Source: an uncultured Phascolarctobacterium sp. (GTDB lineage Bacteria > Bacillota > Negativicutes > Acidaminococcales > Acidaminococcaceae). From it: a stretch of DNA of 14,502 bases. A model generated the notes under the pieces. That model was not told the DNA's origin and ran no database searches. It saw only the letters and a list, made by a program, of their open reading frames with translations. Both the position numbers and the translations under genes were made by a program. How positions within the stretch are numbered: position 1 is the first letter of the stretch; every line of letters starts with the position of its first letter. Below are positions 7,754 through 14,087 of this stretch, in pieces. The stretch is taken from positions 1 through 14,502 of the forward strand of contig USBV01000026.1 of NCBI GenBank assembly GCA_900553055.1. The letters are read 5' to 3'.

Positions 7754-7800
7754 AAAAGCTCTGGCAGAACTGTGTATTTCGCAGCTGCCAGAGCTTTTTT
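7754..7800 (+). terminator. Strong Rho-independent terminator after the XRE gene
   Basis: AAAGCTCTGGCAG (7755-7767) pairs perfectly with CTGCCAGAGCTTT (7785-7797), followed by a run of seven or more T. It ends the autotransporter-XRE transcription unit. Confidence 0.93.
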
Positions 7801-7833
7801 TGCCACATTTTTTACAGTTTTCTCACAAGTTTG

Positions 7834-7842
7834 TGGTATAAT
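7834..7842 (+). promoter_or_regulatory. Extended -10 promoter for the aminotransferase gene
   Basis: TGGTATAAT (7834-7842) is a perfect TATAAT with the TGn extension. A matching -35 is weak: TTTACA at 7811-7816 has a 20-nt spacer, which fits extended -10 promoters that depend little on the -35. The leader of about 60 nt holds a small palindrome, GTAAG-C-CTTAC (7869-7879), a possible operator. Confidence 0.65.
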
Positions 7843-7908
7843 AATATAGTATTGATGACGAAGTGGCTGTAAGCCTTACGATAATATTAAGTTAAAGAGG
7901 TTGGAAAA

Positions 7909-9150
7909 ATGTTTGTGGATGAAACAATTGCTAAATATGAAAAGTATATTAACCCGGCCCAAGCCAAGCTGTTTCGCTTCATGGGCTTGGATAGCGTAGA
8001 GGCCAGTGCCTCCGGCTGGACGATTACCGATAGCAATGGCCAGCAGTTTATCGACTGCCTCGGCGGCTACGGCATGTTTGCGCTGGGGCACCGTCATCCC
8101 AAGGTGGTGGAGGCAGTGGAGCGCGAGCTGCACGCCATGCCCATGTGCGGCAAGGTGCTCTTTAACCGCCCCATGGCCGATTTAGCCGAAGCCTTGGCCG
8201 AAATTACCCCCGGCGCGCTGCAATACAGCTTTTTTGTGAACAGCGGCACCGAGGCGGTGGAGGGCTGTTTAAAAATCGCTCGCTTGGCTACTAAAAGGAG
8301 CAAATTTGTGGCCGCTAAAAACGCCTTCCATGGCAAAACCTTTGGCAGCCTCACTGCTACCGGACGTGATTTGTATCGCGAGCCCTTTAAGCCACTCTTA
8401 AACGGCTTCACCCATGTGGAATATGGCGATGCAGAGGCGCTGGCAGCGGCAGTGGACGAGGATACTGCGGCCGTTATTTTAGAGCCGATTCAGGGCGAGG
8501 GCGGCATCATTGTGCCCCCGGCAGGCTATTTGCGCCAAGCCAAGGAAATCTGCGAGGCCAAGGGAGCTCTGCTCATTGCCGACGAGGTGCAAACCGGTAT
8601 TGGCCGCACCGGTGATTGGTTTGGCGTGAACGCTGATGGCGTGGAGCCTGATTTGATGGCCTGTGCCAAGGCCTTGGGCGGCGGCGTGATGCCCATTGGC
8701 GCCATCATTGGTACCGAGCGCGCTTGGCAGGGACTTATTGAAGCACCGTTTTTGCATACCTCCACCTTTGGCGGTAACCAATTGGCCTGCGCTGCCGGCG
8801 TAGCTGCTATCCGGACCATCAAGGAGGAGGATATTCTGCGCCGTGGACGCGAAGCAGGCGCGTATCTAAAGGTGGGCCTGGAAAAAATTGCAGCGGAATT
8901 CCCCAGCGTGGTTACCGCAGTGCGCGGCCGCGGTATGATGCTGGGCATTGAGCTCAGCAAGGAGGGCGCGGGCGGCATGCTGATGAGCCTGATGATTATG
9001 AAGCACATCATCGTGGCCTATACGCTGAATAATCCCAAGGTTATTCGTATGGAGCCGCCGCTGGTGATGCCTAAGGAAGTTATCGACCATGTATTAGAAG
9101 AGTTCCGTGATGCTGTAGCGCAAACTGCAGACGTCATCGAAGATTTATAA
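7909..9150 (+). CDS. patA: Class III PLP-dependent aminotransferase, putrescine aminotransferase (PatA)-like
   Basis: The 413-residue product is a full-length fold-type I class III aminotransferase of the ornithine/acetylornithine/putrescine group. Motifs in order: FIDCLGGYGMFALGHRHP, SGTEAVEGCLKIA (about 112-124, phosphate binding), ILEPIQGEGG, IADEVQTGIGRTG with Asp225 to hold the PLP ring nitrogen, AKALGGGVMPIGA with Lys254 as the Schiff-base lysine, and HTSTFGGNQLAC. These segments resemble Escherichia coli PatA (formerly YgjG) closely, as I recall that sequence, so transfer of an amino group from putrescine to 2-oxoglutarate is likely. Cadaverine or ornithine remain possible substrates. 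The AAGAGG-like ribosome binding site is about 10 nt before the ATG. Its stop is 5 nt before palindromic repeat copy A, and the SRPBCC gene follows without a visible promoter. Confidence 0.85.
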   Translation: MFVDETIAKYEKYINPAQAKLFRFMGLDSVEASASGWTITDSNGQQFIDCLGGYGMFALGHRHPKVVEAVERELHAMPMCGKVLFNRPMADLAEALAEITPGALQYSFFVNSGTEAVEGCLKIARLATKRSKFVAAKNAFHGKTFGSLTATGRDLYREPFKPLLNGFTHVEYGDAEALAAAVDEDTAAVILEPIQGEGGIIVPPAGYLRQAKEICEAKGALLIADEVQTGIGRTGDWFGVNADGVEPDLMACAKALGGGVMPIGAIIGTERAWQGLIEAPFLHTSTFGGNQLACAAGVAAIRTIKEEDILRRGREAGAYLKVGLEKIAAEFPSVVTAVRGRGMMLGIELSKEGAGGMLMSLMIMKHIIVAYTLNNPKVIRMEPPLVMPKEVIDHVLEEFRDAVAQTADVIEDL

Positions 9151-9155
9151 TCGAT

Positions 9156-9254
9156 AATCGTCCATAAGGCACCATCTACTTCGTTGCGGCTCCTAGGAGT
9201 ATTATTTATACGCCGTCGTCGCCGCGCCTCGTATCTGGTACCTTCTGAACGATT
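9156..9254 (-). repeat. 99-bp palindromic structured repeat, copy A (minus orientation)
   Basis: This imperfect palindrome fills the gap between the aminotransferase stop and the SRPBCC ribosome binding site. Its reverse complement aligns without gaps to 10703-10801, with 79 of 99 positions identical. Nested stems include the outer ATAATCGT/ACGATTAT (9154-9161 and 9249-9256), a middle AAGGxACC/GGTxCCTT stem, a symmetric AGAT/AGAT tandem G-A site (complement at 9174-9177 and 9233-9236), an inner GCGGC/GCCGC stem (9186-9190 and 9221-9225), and an apical GTAT/ATAC hairpin. Several mismatches of the + strand become G-U pairs on the - strand, so - is the likelier RNA-like orientation. There is no T tract. 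I do not recognise the family. Confidence 0.8.
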
Positions 9255-9276
9255 ATTATGAAGGAGAATATTAATT

Positions 9277-9711
9277 ATGCCATATGTTGAAATTAAGAAA
9301 AATATTAAAGCCACTCCTGAAAAAATCTACGCCATCGTTAAGGACATGGCCGCCTATCCTAATTTTATGAAGGATTTGGTGAGCGTAGAAATCTTAGAGC
9401 GCGGCGAAAACTACACTATTTCCCACTGGGTGAGCAATGTGGATGGCCGCAAAATTATTTGGACCGAGCGCGACACCTTCTACCCGGAGCAAAATAGAAT
9501 TACCTACGCCCAAACCGAAGGCGATTTAAAGAAAATGGAGGGCGAGTGGAACATCGTGCCCCAGGGCGAGGAGTGCGAGATTACGCTATCCGTGGATTTT
9601 GAGTTTGGCATTCCCATGATTGCCGGCCTGCTCAATCCCATCCTAAAGAAAAAAGTTCGTGAAAACAGTGAAAATATGTTGACATCTATCAAAGAGCAAA
9701 TTGAAAAATAA
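9277..9711 (+). CDS. SRPBCC-fold protein, RatA/COQ10-like cyclase/START family
   Basis: This 144-residue protein matches the SRPBCC (START/Bet v1-like) superfamily, a helix-grip fold with a deep hydrophobic ligand pocket. It is nearest in style to the polyketide cyclase/COQ10/RatA group. The N-terminal strand and helix pattern is typical (VEIKKNIKATPEKIYAIVKDMAAYPNFMKDLVSVEILE), followed by antiparallel strands (TISHWVSNVDGRKIIWTERDTF, NRITYAQTEGDL, EGEWNIVP, CEITLSVDFEFGIP) and the long C-terminal helix with basic residues (ILKKKVRENSENMLTSIKEQIEK). An AAGGAG site lies 10 nt before the ATG. No promoter is visible in the 126-nt gap, which is nearly filled by repeat copy A, so it is probably read through from the aminotransferase. 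The ligand is unknown. The end of the gene overlaps the htpX promoter. Confidence 0.78.
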   Translation: MPYVEIKKNIKATPEKIYAIVKDMAAYPNFMKDLVSVEILERGENYTISHWVSNVDGRKIIWTERDTFYPEQNRITYAQTEGDLKKMEGEWNIVPQGEECEITLSVDFEFGIPMIAGLLNPILKKKVRENSENMLTSIKEQIEK

Positions 9712-9729
9712 GCCTGCTCTTGATATAAT
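9701..9729 (+). promoter_or_regulatory. htpX promoter, overlapping the end of the SRPBCC gene
   Basis: TTGAAA (9701-9706) and TATAAT (9724-9729) are 17 nt apart, with TGA giving an extended -10. The -35 lies within the last codons of the upstream gene. A perfect 7-bp inverted repeat, TGCTCTT (9715-9721) and AAGAGCA (9733-9739), brackets the -10 and is a plausible operator. Confidence 0.75.
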
Positions 9730-9797
9730 AAAAAGAGCATCGCAAAGGAATGCACTGCCCTAATGAATTTGTTTTTGCTTGAGGAGGAAAATTTTTA

Positions 9798-10634
9798 ATG
9801 AAAACAGCTATGCTTATGGCGCTGATGACCATGCTGCTCATGGCCATTGGTGACTATTTTGGCGGCTTGCAGGGCATGACCATCATGCTGGTTTTTGGCG
9901 TGGTCATGAACTTTTTTACCTATTGGAACAGCGATAAAATGGTGTTGGCCCACTATCGCGCCGAAGAGGTTAACGCTCGCACCGCCCCTAGACTTTATGC
10001 CATCGTAAAACGCTTGGCCGACCGCGCTAAGCTGCCCATGCCCAAGGTATACGTAATCGACAGCCCCGTGCCCAACGCCTTTGCCACCGGTCGTAATCCG
10101 GAGCACGCTGCCGTGGCTGTGAACACCGCCCTGGCCGACCTTTTGGACGAGGACGAATTGGCCGGCGTATTGGCGCACGAGCTGAGCCACGTTAAGCACC
10201 GCGATATTTTGATTAGCACTGTGGCCGCATCCATGGCCGGTGCTATCTCCACCATTGCTCAATGGGGCATGTTCCTTGGCGGTGGCCGCGACGAAAACGG
10301 CGAAAGCCGCAACCCCATTGCCACCATTTTGGTCATGATTTTGGCTCCCCTGGCCGCAGCTTTGATTCAAATGGCCGTATCCCGCTCCCGCGAATACATG
10401 GCTGATAAATCCGGCGGCGAGCTGTGCGGTAACCCCAACGCTTTGGCCGACGCACTGTTAAAAATTGAAGCCTTTGCTAGACGTCGCGTAATGCCTGGCG
10501 CTACCGAAGCTACTGCGCATATGTTCATCATCAACCCCTTCTCCGGAGTGAATATGAGACAATTATTCAGCACTCACCCGCCCACAGAAGAGCGTGTGCG
10601 CCTGCTCCGCGAGCAAGCCCGTGCTATGCGCTAA
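9798..10634 (+). CDS. htpX: Zinc metalloprotease HtpX (M48 family)
   Basis: HtpX is an integral membrane zinc protease that removes damaged or misfolded membrane proteins, working alongside FtsH. The 278-residue length is normal. Two hydrophobic segments at about residues 1-19 and 25-42 form the N-terminal hairpin. The catalytic HELSH (His127, Glu128, His131) sits in LAGVLAHELSHVKHRD, and the third zinc ligand is Glu199 in SREYMADKSG. Two further hydrophobic stretches (about 138-158 and 174-195) flank a short GGGRDENGES loop. The C-terminal FSTHPPTEERVRLL is the usual family ending. A strong GAGGAGG ribosome binding site precedes the ATG. It has its own promoter, and the palindrome across the -10 suggests repressor control, as is common for htpX in Firmicutes, though the regulator is not in this window. 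Confidence 0.95.
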   Translation: MKTAMLMALMTMLLMAIGDYFGGLQGMTIMLVFGVVMNFFTYWNSDKMVLAHYRAEEVNARTAPRLYAIVKRLADRAKLPMPKVYVIDSPVPNAFATGRNPEHAAVAVNTALADLLDEDELAGVLAHELSHVKHRDILISTVAASMAGAISTIAQWGMFLGGGRDENGESRNPIATILVMILAPLAAALIQMAVSRSREYMADKSGGELCGNPNALADALLKIEAFARRRVMPGATEATAHMFIINPFSGVNMRQLFSTHPPTEERVRLLREQARAMR

Positions 10635-10655
10635 GGATAAATTAGTGTAAAATTG

Positions 10656-10684
10656 TTGGCAAAAGGGACTATATTTAGTATAAT
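10656..10684 (+). promoter_or_regulatory. Promoter for ndk
   Basis: TTGGCA (10656-10661) and a perfect TATAAT (10679-10684) are separated by 17 nt. Transcription would start near 10691, so the mRNA leader of about 150 nt contains the whole of repeat copy B. Confidence 0.8.
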
Positions 10685-10702
10685 ATAGTTTGGGAATAAT
10701 GT

Positions 10703-10801
10703 GATTGGCTAGAAAGTGCCAGATACGAGGAATGGCGTCGACGGCGTATTAATAATACTACTAGGAGCCATGACGAAGTAGATGGTGCTTTATAGACAAT
10801 C
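10703..10801 (+). repeat. 99-bp palindromic structured repeat, copy B (plus orientation), in the ndk leader
   Basis: This is the inverted partner of copy A. The predicted hairpin pairs GATTG..CTA with TAG.CAATC at the base, then AAAGTGCC with GGTGCTTT through G-U pairs. A symmetric AGAT/AGAT tandem G-A site follows (10721-10724 and 10780-10783), then ATGGC (10732-10736) with GCCAT (10767-10771), and an apical GTAT-TAATA-ATAC hairpin (10746-10758). Compared with copy A, the inner stem changes from GCGGC/GCCGC to ATGGC/GCCAT, both pairs compensating. The element ends about 27 nt before the ndk ribosome binding site and does not cover it. Confidence 0.8.
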
Positions 10802-10841
10802 TGTTAGATAAAAATATTACAGTAAATAAGGAGAGATTCCA

Positions 10842-11261
10842 ATGGCTATTGAAAAGACTTTTATTCTGGTAAAACCCGACGGCGTAAAGAAAAACCTGGT
10901 AGGCAACATCCTGGCTCGCTTTGAAGCAAAAGGCCTGAAAATCGTTGCTCTGAAAATGATCGTTGCTCCGAAAGAAGTAGCAGAAACCCACTATGCTGAG
11001 CACAAAGAAAAACCCTTCTTTGGCGAACTGGTTGACTTCATCACTTCTTCTCCGCTGGTTGCTGCTGTTATCGAAGGCGAAAACGCTATTAAAGCTGTTC
11101 GTCAACTCAACGGCGCTACCAACCCGCTGGAAGCTGTTCCTGGCTCCATCCGTGGCGACTATGCTCTGACCATCGGCGAAAATATCGTTCACGGCTCCGA
11201 CTCTCCGGAAGCTGCTGCTCGCGAAATCGCTAACTGGTTTAAACCCGAAGAAATCTGCTAA
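10842..11261 (+). CDS. ndk: Nucleoside diphosphate kinase
   Basis: Ndk moves the terminal phosphate of ATP to other nucleoside diphosphates through a phosphohistidine intermediate, in the cytoplasm. The 139-residue length is typical. Key features are the N-terminal [10 protein letters not shown] strand, the [14 protein letters not shown] segment, [14 protein letters not shown] and the active-site NIVHGSDS with His117. An AAGGAG ribosome binding site (10828-10833) is 8 nt before the ATG. Codon choice is more uniform than in the neighbours (repeated GCT, GTT, GAA, AAA, GGC), which suggests high expression. It is a single-gene unit with its own promoter, a structured leader (repeat copy B) and a terminator. 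Confidence 0.97.
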   Translation: MAIEKTFILVKPDGVKKNLVGNILARFEAKGLKIVALKMIVAPKEVAETHYAEHKEKPFFGELVDFITSSPLVAAVIEGENAIKAVRQLNGATNPLEAVPGSIRGDYALTIGENIVHGSDSPEAAAREIANWFKPEEIC

Positions 11262-11285
11262 TTTAAGCTGCTCTTTCTAAAACTC

Positions 11286-11326
11286 AACCCCCATGTTGCT
11301 TTCCATTACATGGGGGTTCTTGTTTT
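11286..11326 (+). terminator. Rho-independent terminator after ndk
   Basis: AACCCCCATGT (11286-11296) pairs perfectly over 11 bp with ACATGGGGGTT (11308-11318), followed by CTTGTTTT. Confidence 0.9.
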
Positions 11327-11412
11327 AGTGGGGCTTATATTTTAGATAACAAGGGGTTTGTTGTTTAAACTATAACTCTCACATATTTTTGATTGACGAA
11401 AGGATGATTAAT

Positions 11413-11925
11413 ATGAAAAAAGCTGCTGTTTACACTCGTACCGGCGACAAGGGCACCACTGGCCTCTACACCGGCGAACGCGTACCCAAGCAATCCCTGC
11501 GCGTAGAAGCCTATGGCACTGTGGATGAAATCACCTCCGCCCTGGGCCTTGCTCGTGCCCAAGCAACCCGCGACGACGTTAAGGAAACCATTTTTAACGT
11601 ACAAAAGCTGCTGATGAGCGTGATGGCTGATATCGCTAGCCTTAACCTGCCCGAGCCCTATATCAAGGAAGAGCATGTGAAGCTGTTTGAAAGCACTATC
11701 GATAAATTTGATGCGCTGTTGGCACCCCTGGGCCACTTCATCATCCCCGGCGACACTGTAGCTGCAGCTGCTCTCGATATCGCTCGCACCACAACCCGTC
11801 GTGCAGAACGCTGCCTGCTGCGCTTGGCCGAAACCGAAGAGGTTAACCCCAACGTGCTCATCTGCTTGAATCGTCTCAGCGATTTGTGCTTTATTTTGGC
11901 GCGCGTAGAAAGCGAAGTTAAATAA
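11413..11925 (+). CDS. PduO-type cob(I)alamin adenosyltransferase
   Basis: The 170-residue product belongs to the PduO/MMAB-type ATP:corrinoid adenosyltransferases (PF01923 type). These attach the 5'-deoxyadenosyl group of ATP to cob(I)alamin to make coenzyme B12. The ATP-binding N-terminus TRTGDKGTTGLYTGERV (from Thr8), RVEAYGTVDEITSALG, the RTTTRRAER helix (125-133) and LNRLSDLCFILAR are all present, and the trimeric helical-bundle fold is expected. I chose the ATG at 11413 because AAAGGA ends 8 nt upstream. An in-frame ATG at 11404 overlaps that site, and a TTG at 11389 is less likely. No B12 riboswitch is seen in the 150-nt gap after ndk. A weak promoter candidate is TTGTTT (11320-11325) with TAGATA (11343-11348). 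B12-dependent mutases or dehydratases would be its customers, but none lie nearby. Confidence 0.92.
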   Translation: MKKAAVYTRTGDKGTTGLYTGERVPKQSLRVEAYGTVDEITSALGLARAQATRDDVKETIFNVQKLLMSVMADIASLNLPEPYIKEEHVKLFESTIDKFDALLAPLGHFIIPGDTVAAAALDIARTTTRRAERCLLRLAETEEVNPNVLICLNRLSDLCFILARVESEVK

Positions 11926-11944
11926 GCTTATTCTTACCAAAGCT

Positions 11945-11976
11945 AAGCCTCCTGAACCTAATCAGGAGGCTTTTTT
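11945..11976 (+). terminator. Rho-independent terminator after the adenosyltransferase gene
   Basis: AAGCCTCCTGA (11945-11955) pairs perfectly with TCAGGAGGCTT (11962-11972) across a 6-nt loop, followed by a T run. Confidence 0.94.
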
Positions 11977-12016
11977 GGCTTATATAACGCGAAGAAAGCG
12001 CGTAAACAAGGAAAAA

Positions 12017-12052
12017 GTGAACGTTCTCGCCCAAGACGCGAGGAATATTCAC
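12017..12052 (+). repeat. Imperfect inverted repeat upstream of the xpt promoter
   Basis: GTGAACGTTCTCGC (12017-12030) pairs with GCGAGGAATATTCAC (12038-12052), with one bulge, one mismatch and one wobble around a 7-nt loop. It lies between the adenosyltransferase terminator and the xpt promoter, so it would not be in the xpt mRNA. It could be a regulator-binding palindrome or a degraded terminator-like structure; there is no T tract. Confidence 0.4.
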
Positions 12053-12069
12053 ATTTTGCCTGTTTTAGC

Positions 12070-12098
12070 TTTACCCGCATCCTGTAATGTGATAGAAT
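12070..12098 (+). promoter_or_regulatory. Promoter for xpt-pbuX
   Basis: TTTACC (12070-12075) and TAGAAT (12093-12098) are 17 nt apart, with a TGTGA context before the -10. Transcription would start near 12105, leaving a leader of about 40 nt, too short for a purine riboswitch. Confidence 0.65.
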
Positions 12099-12144
12099 AT
12101 AGGGTACCATTATAAGGAAAATTTTAACAAACGGAGGGGTTTGG

Positions 12145-12729
12145 ATGGAATTATTGGAGGAAAAAATTCTTAAGGACGGCGTGATTAAAAGCGGCAACGT
12201 GCTTAAGGTGGATAGCTTTTTGAACCACCAAATTGACGTGCCCTTTATCGCCGAGCTGGGCAAGGAGTTTAAGCGCCAGTTTGCAGACCGTCCCATCAAC
12301 AAAATTCTCACAATCGAAGCTTCCGGCATTGGCATTGCCAGCGTGGCCGCTATGTTCTTCGAGGTTCCCGTGGTTTTTGCCAAAAAATCCAGCGGCAGCA
12401 ATATGGATAAGGATGTGTATTTTACACAAATCTATTCCTATACCCATAGCAAAACCAATGACGTGGTAGTTTCCAAAAAATATCTCAACAAAAACGACCA
12501 CGTGCTCATTATTGACGACTTTTTGGCCAATGGCTGCGCTTTAGAAGGCCTAATGGACATCGTGCGCCAAGCCGGTGGTACCGTGGAGGGCATTGGCGTG
12601 GCTATCGAAAAGGGCTTTCAGGGCGGCGGCGACAAGCTGCGTCAAATGGGCATCAACCTGCATTCCTTGGCTATAATCGATAAAATGGATGCTGCTACGC
12701 ACACCATTCAGTTCCGCAAGGAGAATTAA
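12145..12729 (+). CDS. xpt: Xanthine phosphoribosyltransferase
   Basis: Xpt converts xanthine and PRPP to XMP for purine salvage in the cytoplasm. The 194-residue length and the sequence fit the Firmicute Xpt family: MELLEEKILKDGVIKSGNVLKVDSFLNHQID at the N-terminus, TIEASGIGIA for the phosphate loop region, KKSSGSN, and the PRPP-binding VLIIDDFLANGCA (residues 120-132, with Asp124 and Asp125). A GGAGGGG ribosome binding site precedes the ATG. The stop codon is 1 nt before the pbuX start, and the pbuX ribosome binding site lies inside the last xpt codons. This is the classic xpt-pbuX operon. In Bacillus it is led by a guanine riboswitch, but none is recognisable here. Confidence 0.96.
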   Translation: MELLEEKILKDGVIKSGNVLKVDSFLNHQIDVPFIAELGKEFKRQFADRPINKILTIEASGIGIASVAAMFFEVPVVFAKKSSGSNMDKDVYFTQIYSYTHSKTNDVVVSKKYLNKNDHVLIIDDFLANGCALEGLMDIVRQAGGTVEGIGVAIEKGFQGGGDKLRQMGINLHSLAIIDKMDAATHTIQFRKEN

Positions 12730-12730
12730 T

Positions 12731-14050
12731 ATGGAAAATAAGAAGGCTGTAGATGCGATTTATGAATTAGATGGTAAGATTTCCGTGGGTAAGGCTATTC
12801 CTTTTGGCCTGCAGCATATTTTGGCGATGTTCGTAGCCAATATTGCGCCCATTTTGATTGTGGCAGGCGTAATTAAAATGCCTGTGGAGCAAAGCGGAGC
12901 GCTGGTGCAATCCGCCATGCTCATCGCCGGTATCGGCACCTTAATCCAGCTCTTCCCGGTATGGCGCATTGGTAGCGGCCTGCCCATAGTCATGGGCATT
13001 AGCTTCACCTTTGTTTCCATCGCCTGCGTTATTGGCAGCAAATACGGCTACGGCGGCATCATGGGCGCTGTGCTCGTGGGCGGTATTTTAGAGGGTATTT
13101 TGGGCCTGGGCGCTAGGTACTGGCGTCGACTCATTCCGCCCATCGTGTCTGCAACCGTGGTAACCTCCATCGGCTTCAGCCTTTTGGCAGTGGGCGCCAA
13201 TTCCTTTGGCGGCGGCTTTGGCAACCCCAATTTTGGCGATGCCAAATACATCATCGTGGGCACCATTACCCTATTTAGCTGCATCGGCTTTAATATTTTT
13301 GCTAAATCTTTCTATAAACAGCTTTCCGTACTCTTTGGCCTCGTGGTGGGCTATATTGTGGCTGCGGCCATGGGCATGGTTGATTTAAGCCGTCTTGCTA
13401 GCGTGGATGTGGTAGCTATTCCTAAGCTGATGCCCTTCACCATGGAATTCCATGCCGACGCTATCTTTGCTTTCTTCTTGATTTTCATGGTATCCGCCAC
13501 CGAAACCATTGGTGATACCTCCGCTATGACCGCTATGGGCCTGGGCCGCGATGTAACCGAAAAAGAGGTTGCCGGCTCCATCACCTGCGATGGCGTGGTC
13601 AGCAGCTTGTCTTCTATTTTTGGCTGCATGCCCATTACCTCCTTTAGCCAAAACGTGGGCCTCATCGCCATGACCAAGGTTGTTAACCGCATTGCTATTG
13701 CTAGCGGCGCCGTAATCATGATTTTGGCAGGCCTGTTCCCGGCCCTGGGCGTGCTGCTCGCATCCCTGCCGGAATCCGTATTAGGTGGCTGCACGCTGAT
13801 GATGTTTGGCTCCATCGTAGTGAGCGGCGTGCAAATGATTGCCGGCTGTGGCAATTCTCATCGCAATATCACCATTGCCTCCTTGGCTTTGAGCATTGGT
13901 ATTGGTTTTACCCAAGCGCCGGCGATTTTCAAAATTGCTCCGGATTTGGTGAAGAATGTGTTTGCAGAAAACTGCGTGGCAGTGGTTTTCCTGGTAGCAA
14001 TGGTGCTCAACCTCATCCTGCCCAAGGATAAAGAAAACGAAGCAGCCTAA
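12731..14050 (+). CDS. pbuX: Xanthine permease, NCS2 family
   Basis: PbuX is a membrane symporter that brings xanthine into the cell. The 439-residue protein is hydrophobic throughout, consistent with the 14-segment 7+7 fold of the NCS2 (nucleobase:cation symporter 2, UraA-like) family. Family marks are the N-terminal GLQHILAMFVANIAPILIV, the conserved ATETIGD with Glu258 in the eighth segment, and the SFSQNVGLIAMTKVVNR signature (Gln307, Asn308, Gly310). The C-terminus ends in a short charged tail (PKDKENEAA). I chose the ATG at 12731 because AAGGAG (12718-12723) precedes it by 7 nt; longer in-frame extensions run backwards into xpt. Tight coupling to xpt supports xanthine over uracil as substrate. 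Confidence 0.94.
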   Translation: MENKKAVDAIYELDGKISVGKAIPFGLQHILAMFVANIAPILIVAGVIKMPVEQSGALVQSAMLIAGIGTLIQLFPVWRIGSGLPIVMGISFTFVSIACVIGSKYGYGGIMGAVLVGGILEGILGLGARYWRRLIPPIVSATVVTSIGFSLLAVGANSFGGGFGNPNFGDAKYIIVGTITLFSCIGFNIFAKSFYKQLSVLFGLVVGYIVAAAMGMVDLSRLASVDVVAIPKLMPFTMEFHADAIFAFFLIFMVSATETIGDTSAMTAMGLGRDVTEKEVAGSITCDGVVSSLSSIFGCMPITSFSQNVGLIAMTKVVNRIAIASGAVIMILAGLFPALGVLLASLPESVLGGCTLMMFGSIVVSGVQMIAGCGNSHRNITIASLALSIGIGFTQAPAIFKIAPDLVKNVFAENCVAVVFLVAMVLNLILPKDKENEAA

Positions 14051-14087
14051 GCTGCACTGCTTAATATTAATAAAGAAGGCTCCCTAA

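Noticed and set aside
8526..9011. Long - strand ORFs opposite the aminotransferase, htpX and pbuX genes
   Set aside because: They are antisense by-products of GC-rich codon use; the sense frames carry complete catalytic motifs.
9715..9739. TGCTCTT/AAGAGCA as a terminator for the SRPBCC gene
   Set aside because: The stem is only 7 bp and AT-rich, its loop contains the -10 element, and no T tract follows.
11389..11412. Longer adenosyltransferase start at TTG 11389
   Set aside because: The AAAGGA site is correctly spaced for ATG 11413, where the family's N-terminus begins.
11262..11412. Cobalamin riboswitch before the adenosyltransferase gene
   Set aside because: Most of the gap is the ndk terminator, and no B12-box-like sequence is visible.
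12689..12730. Longer permease start inside xpt
   Set aside because: The extension is xpt sequence read out of frame; AAGGAG at 12718 points to ATG 12731.
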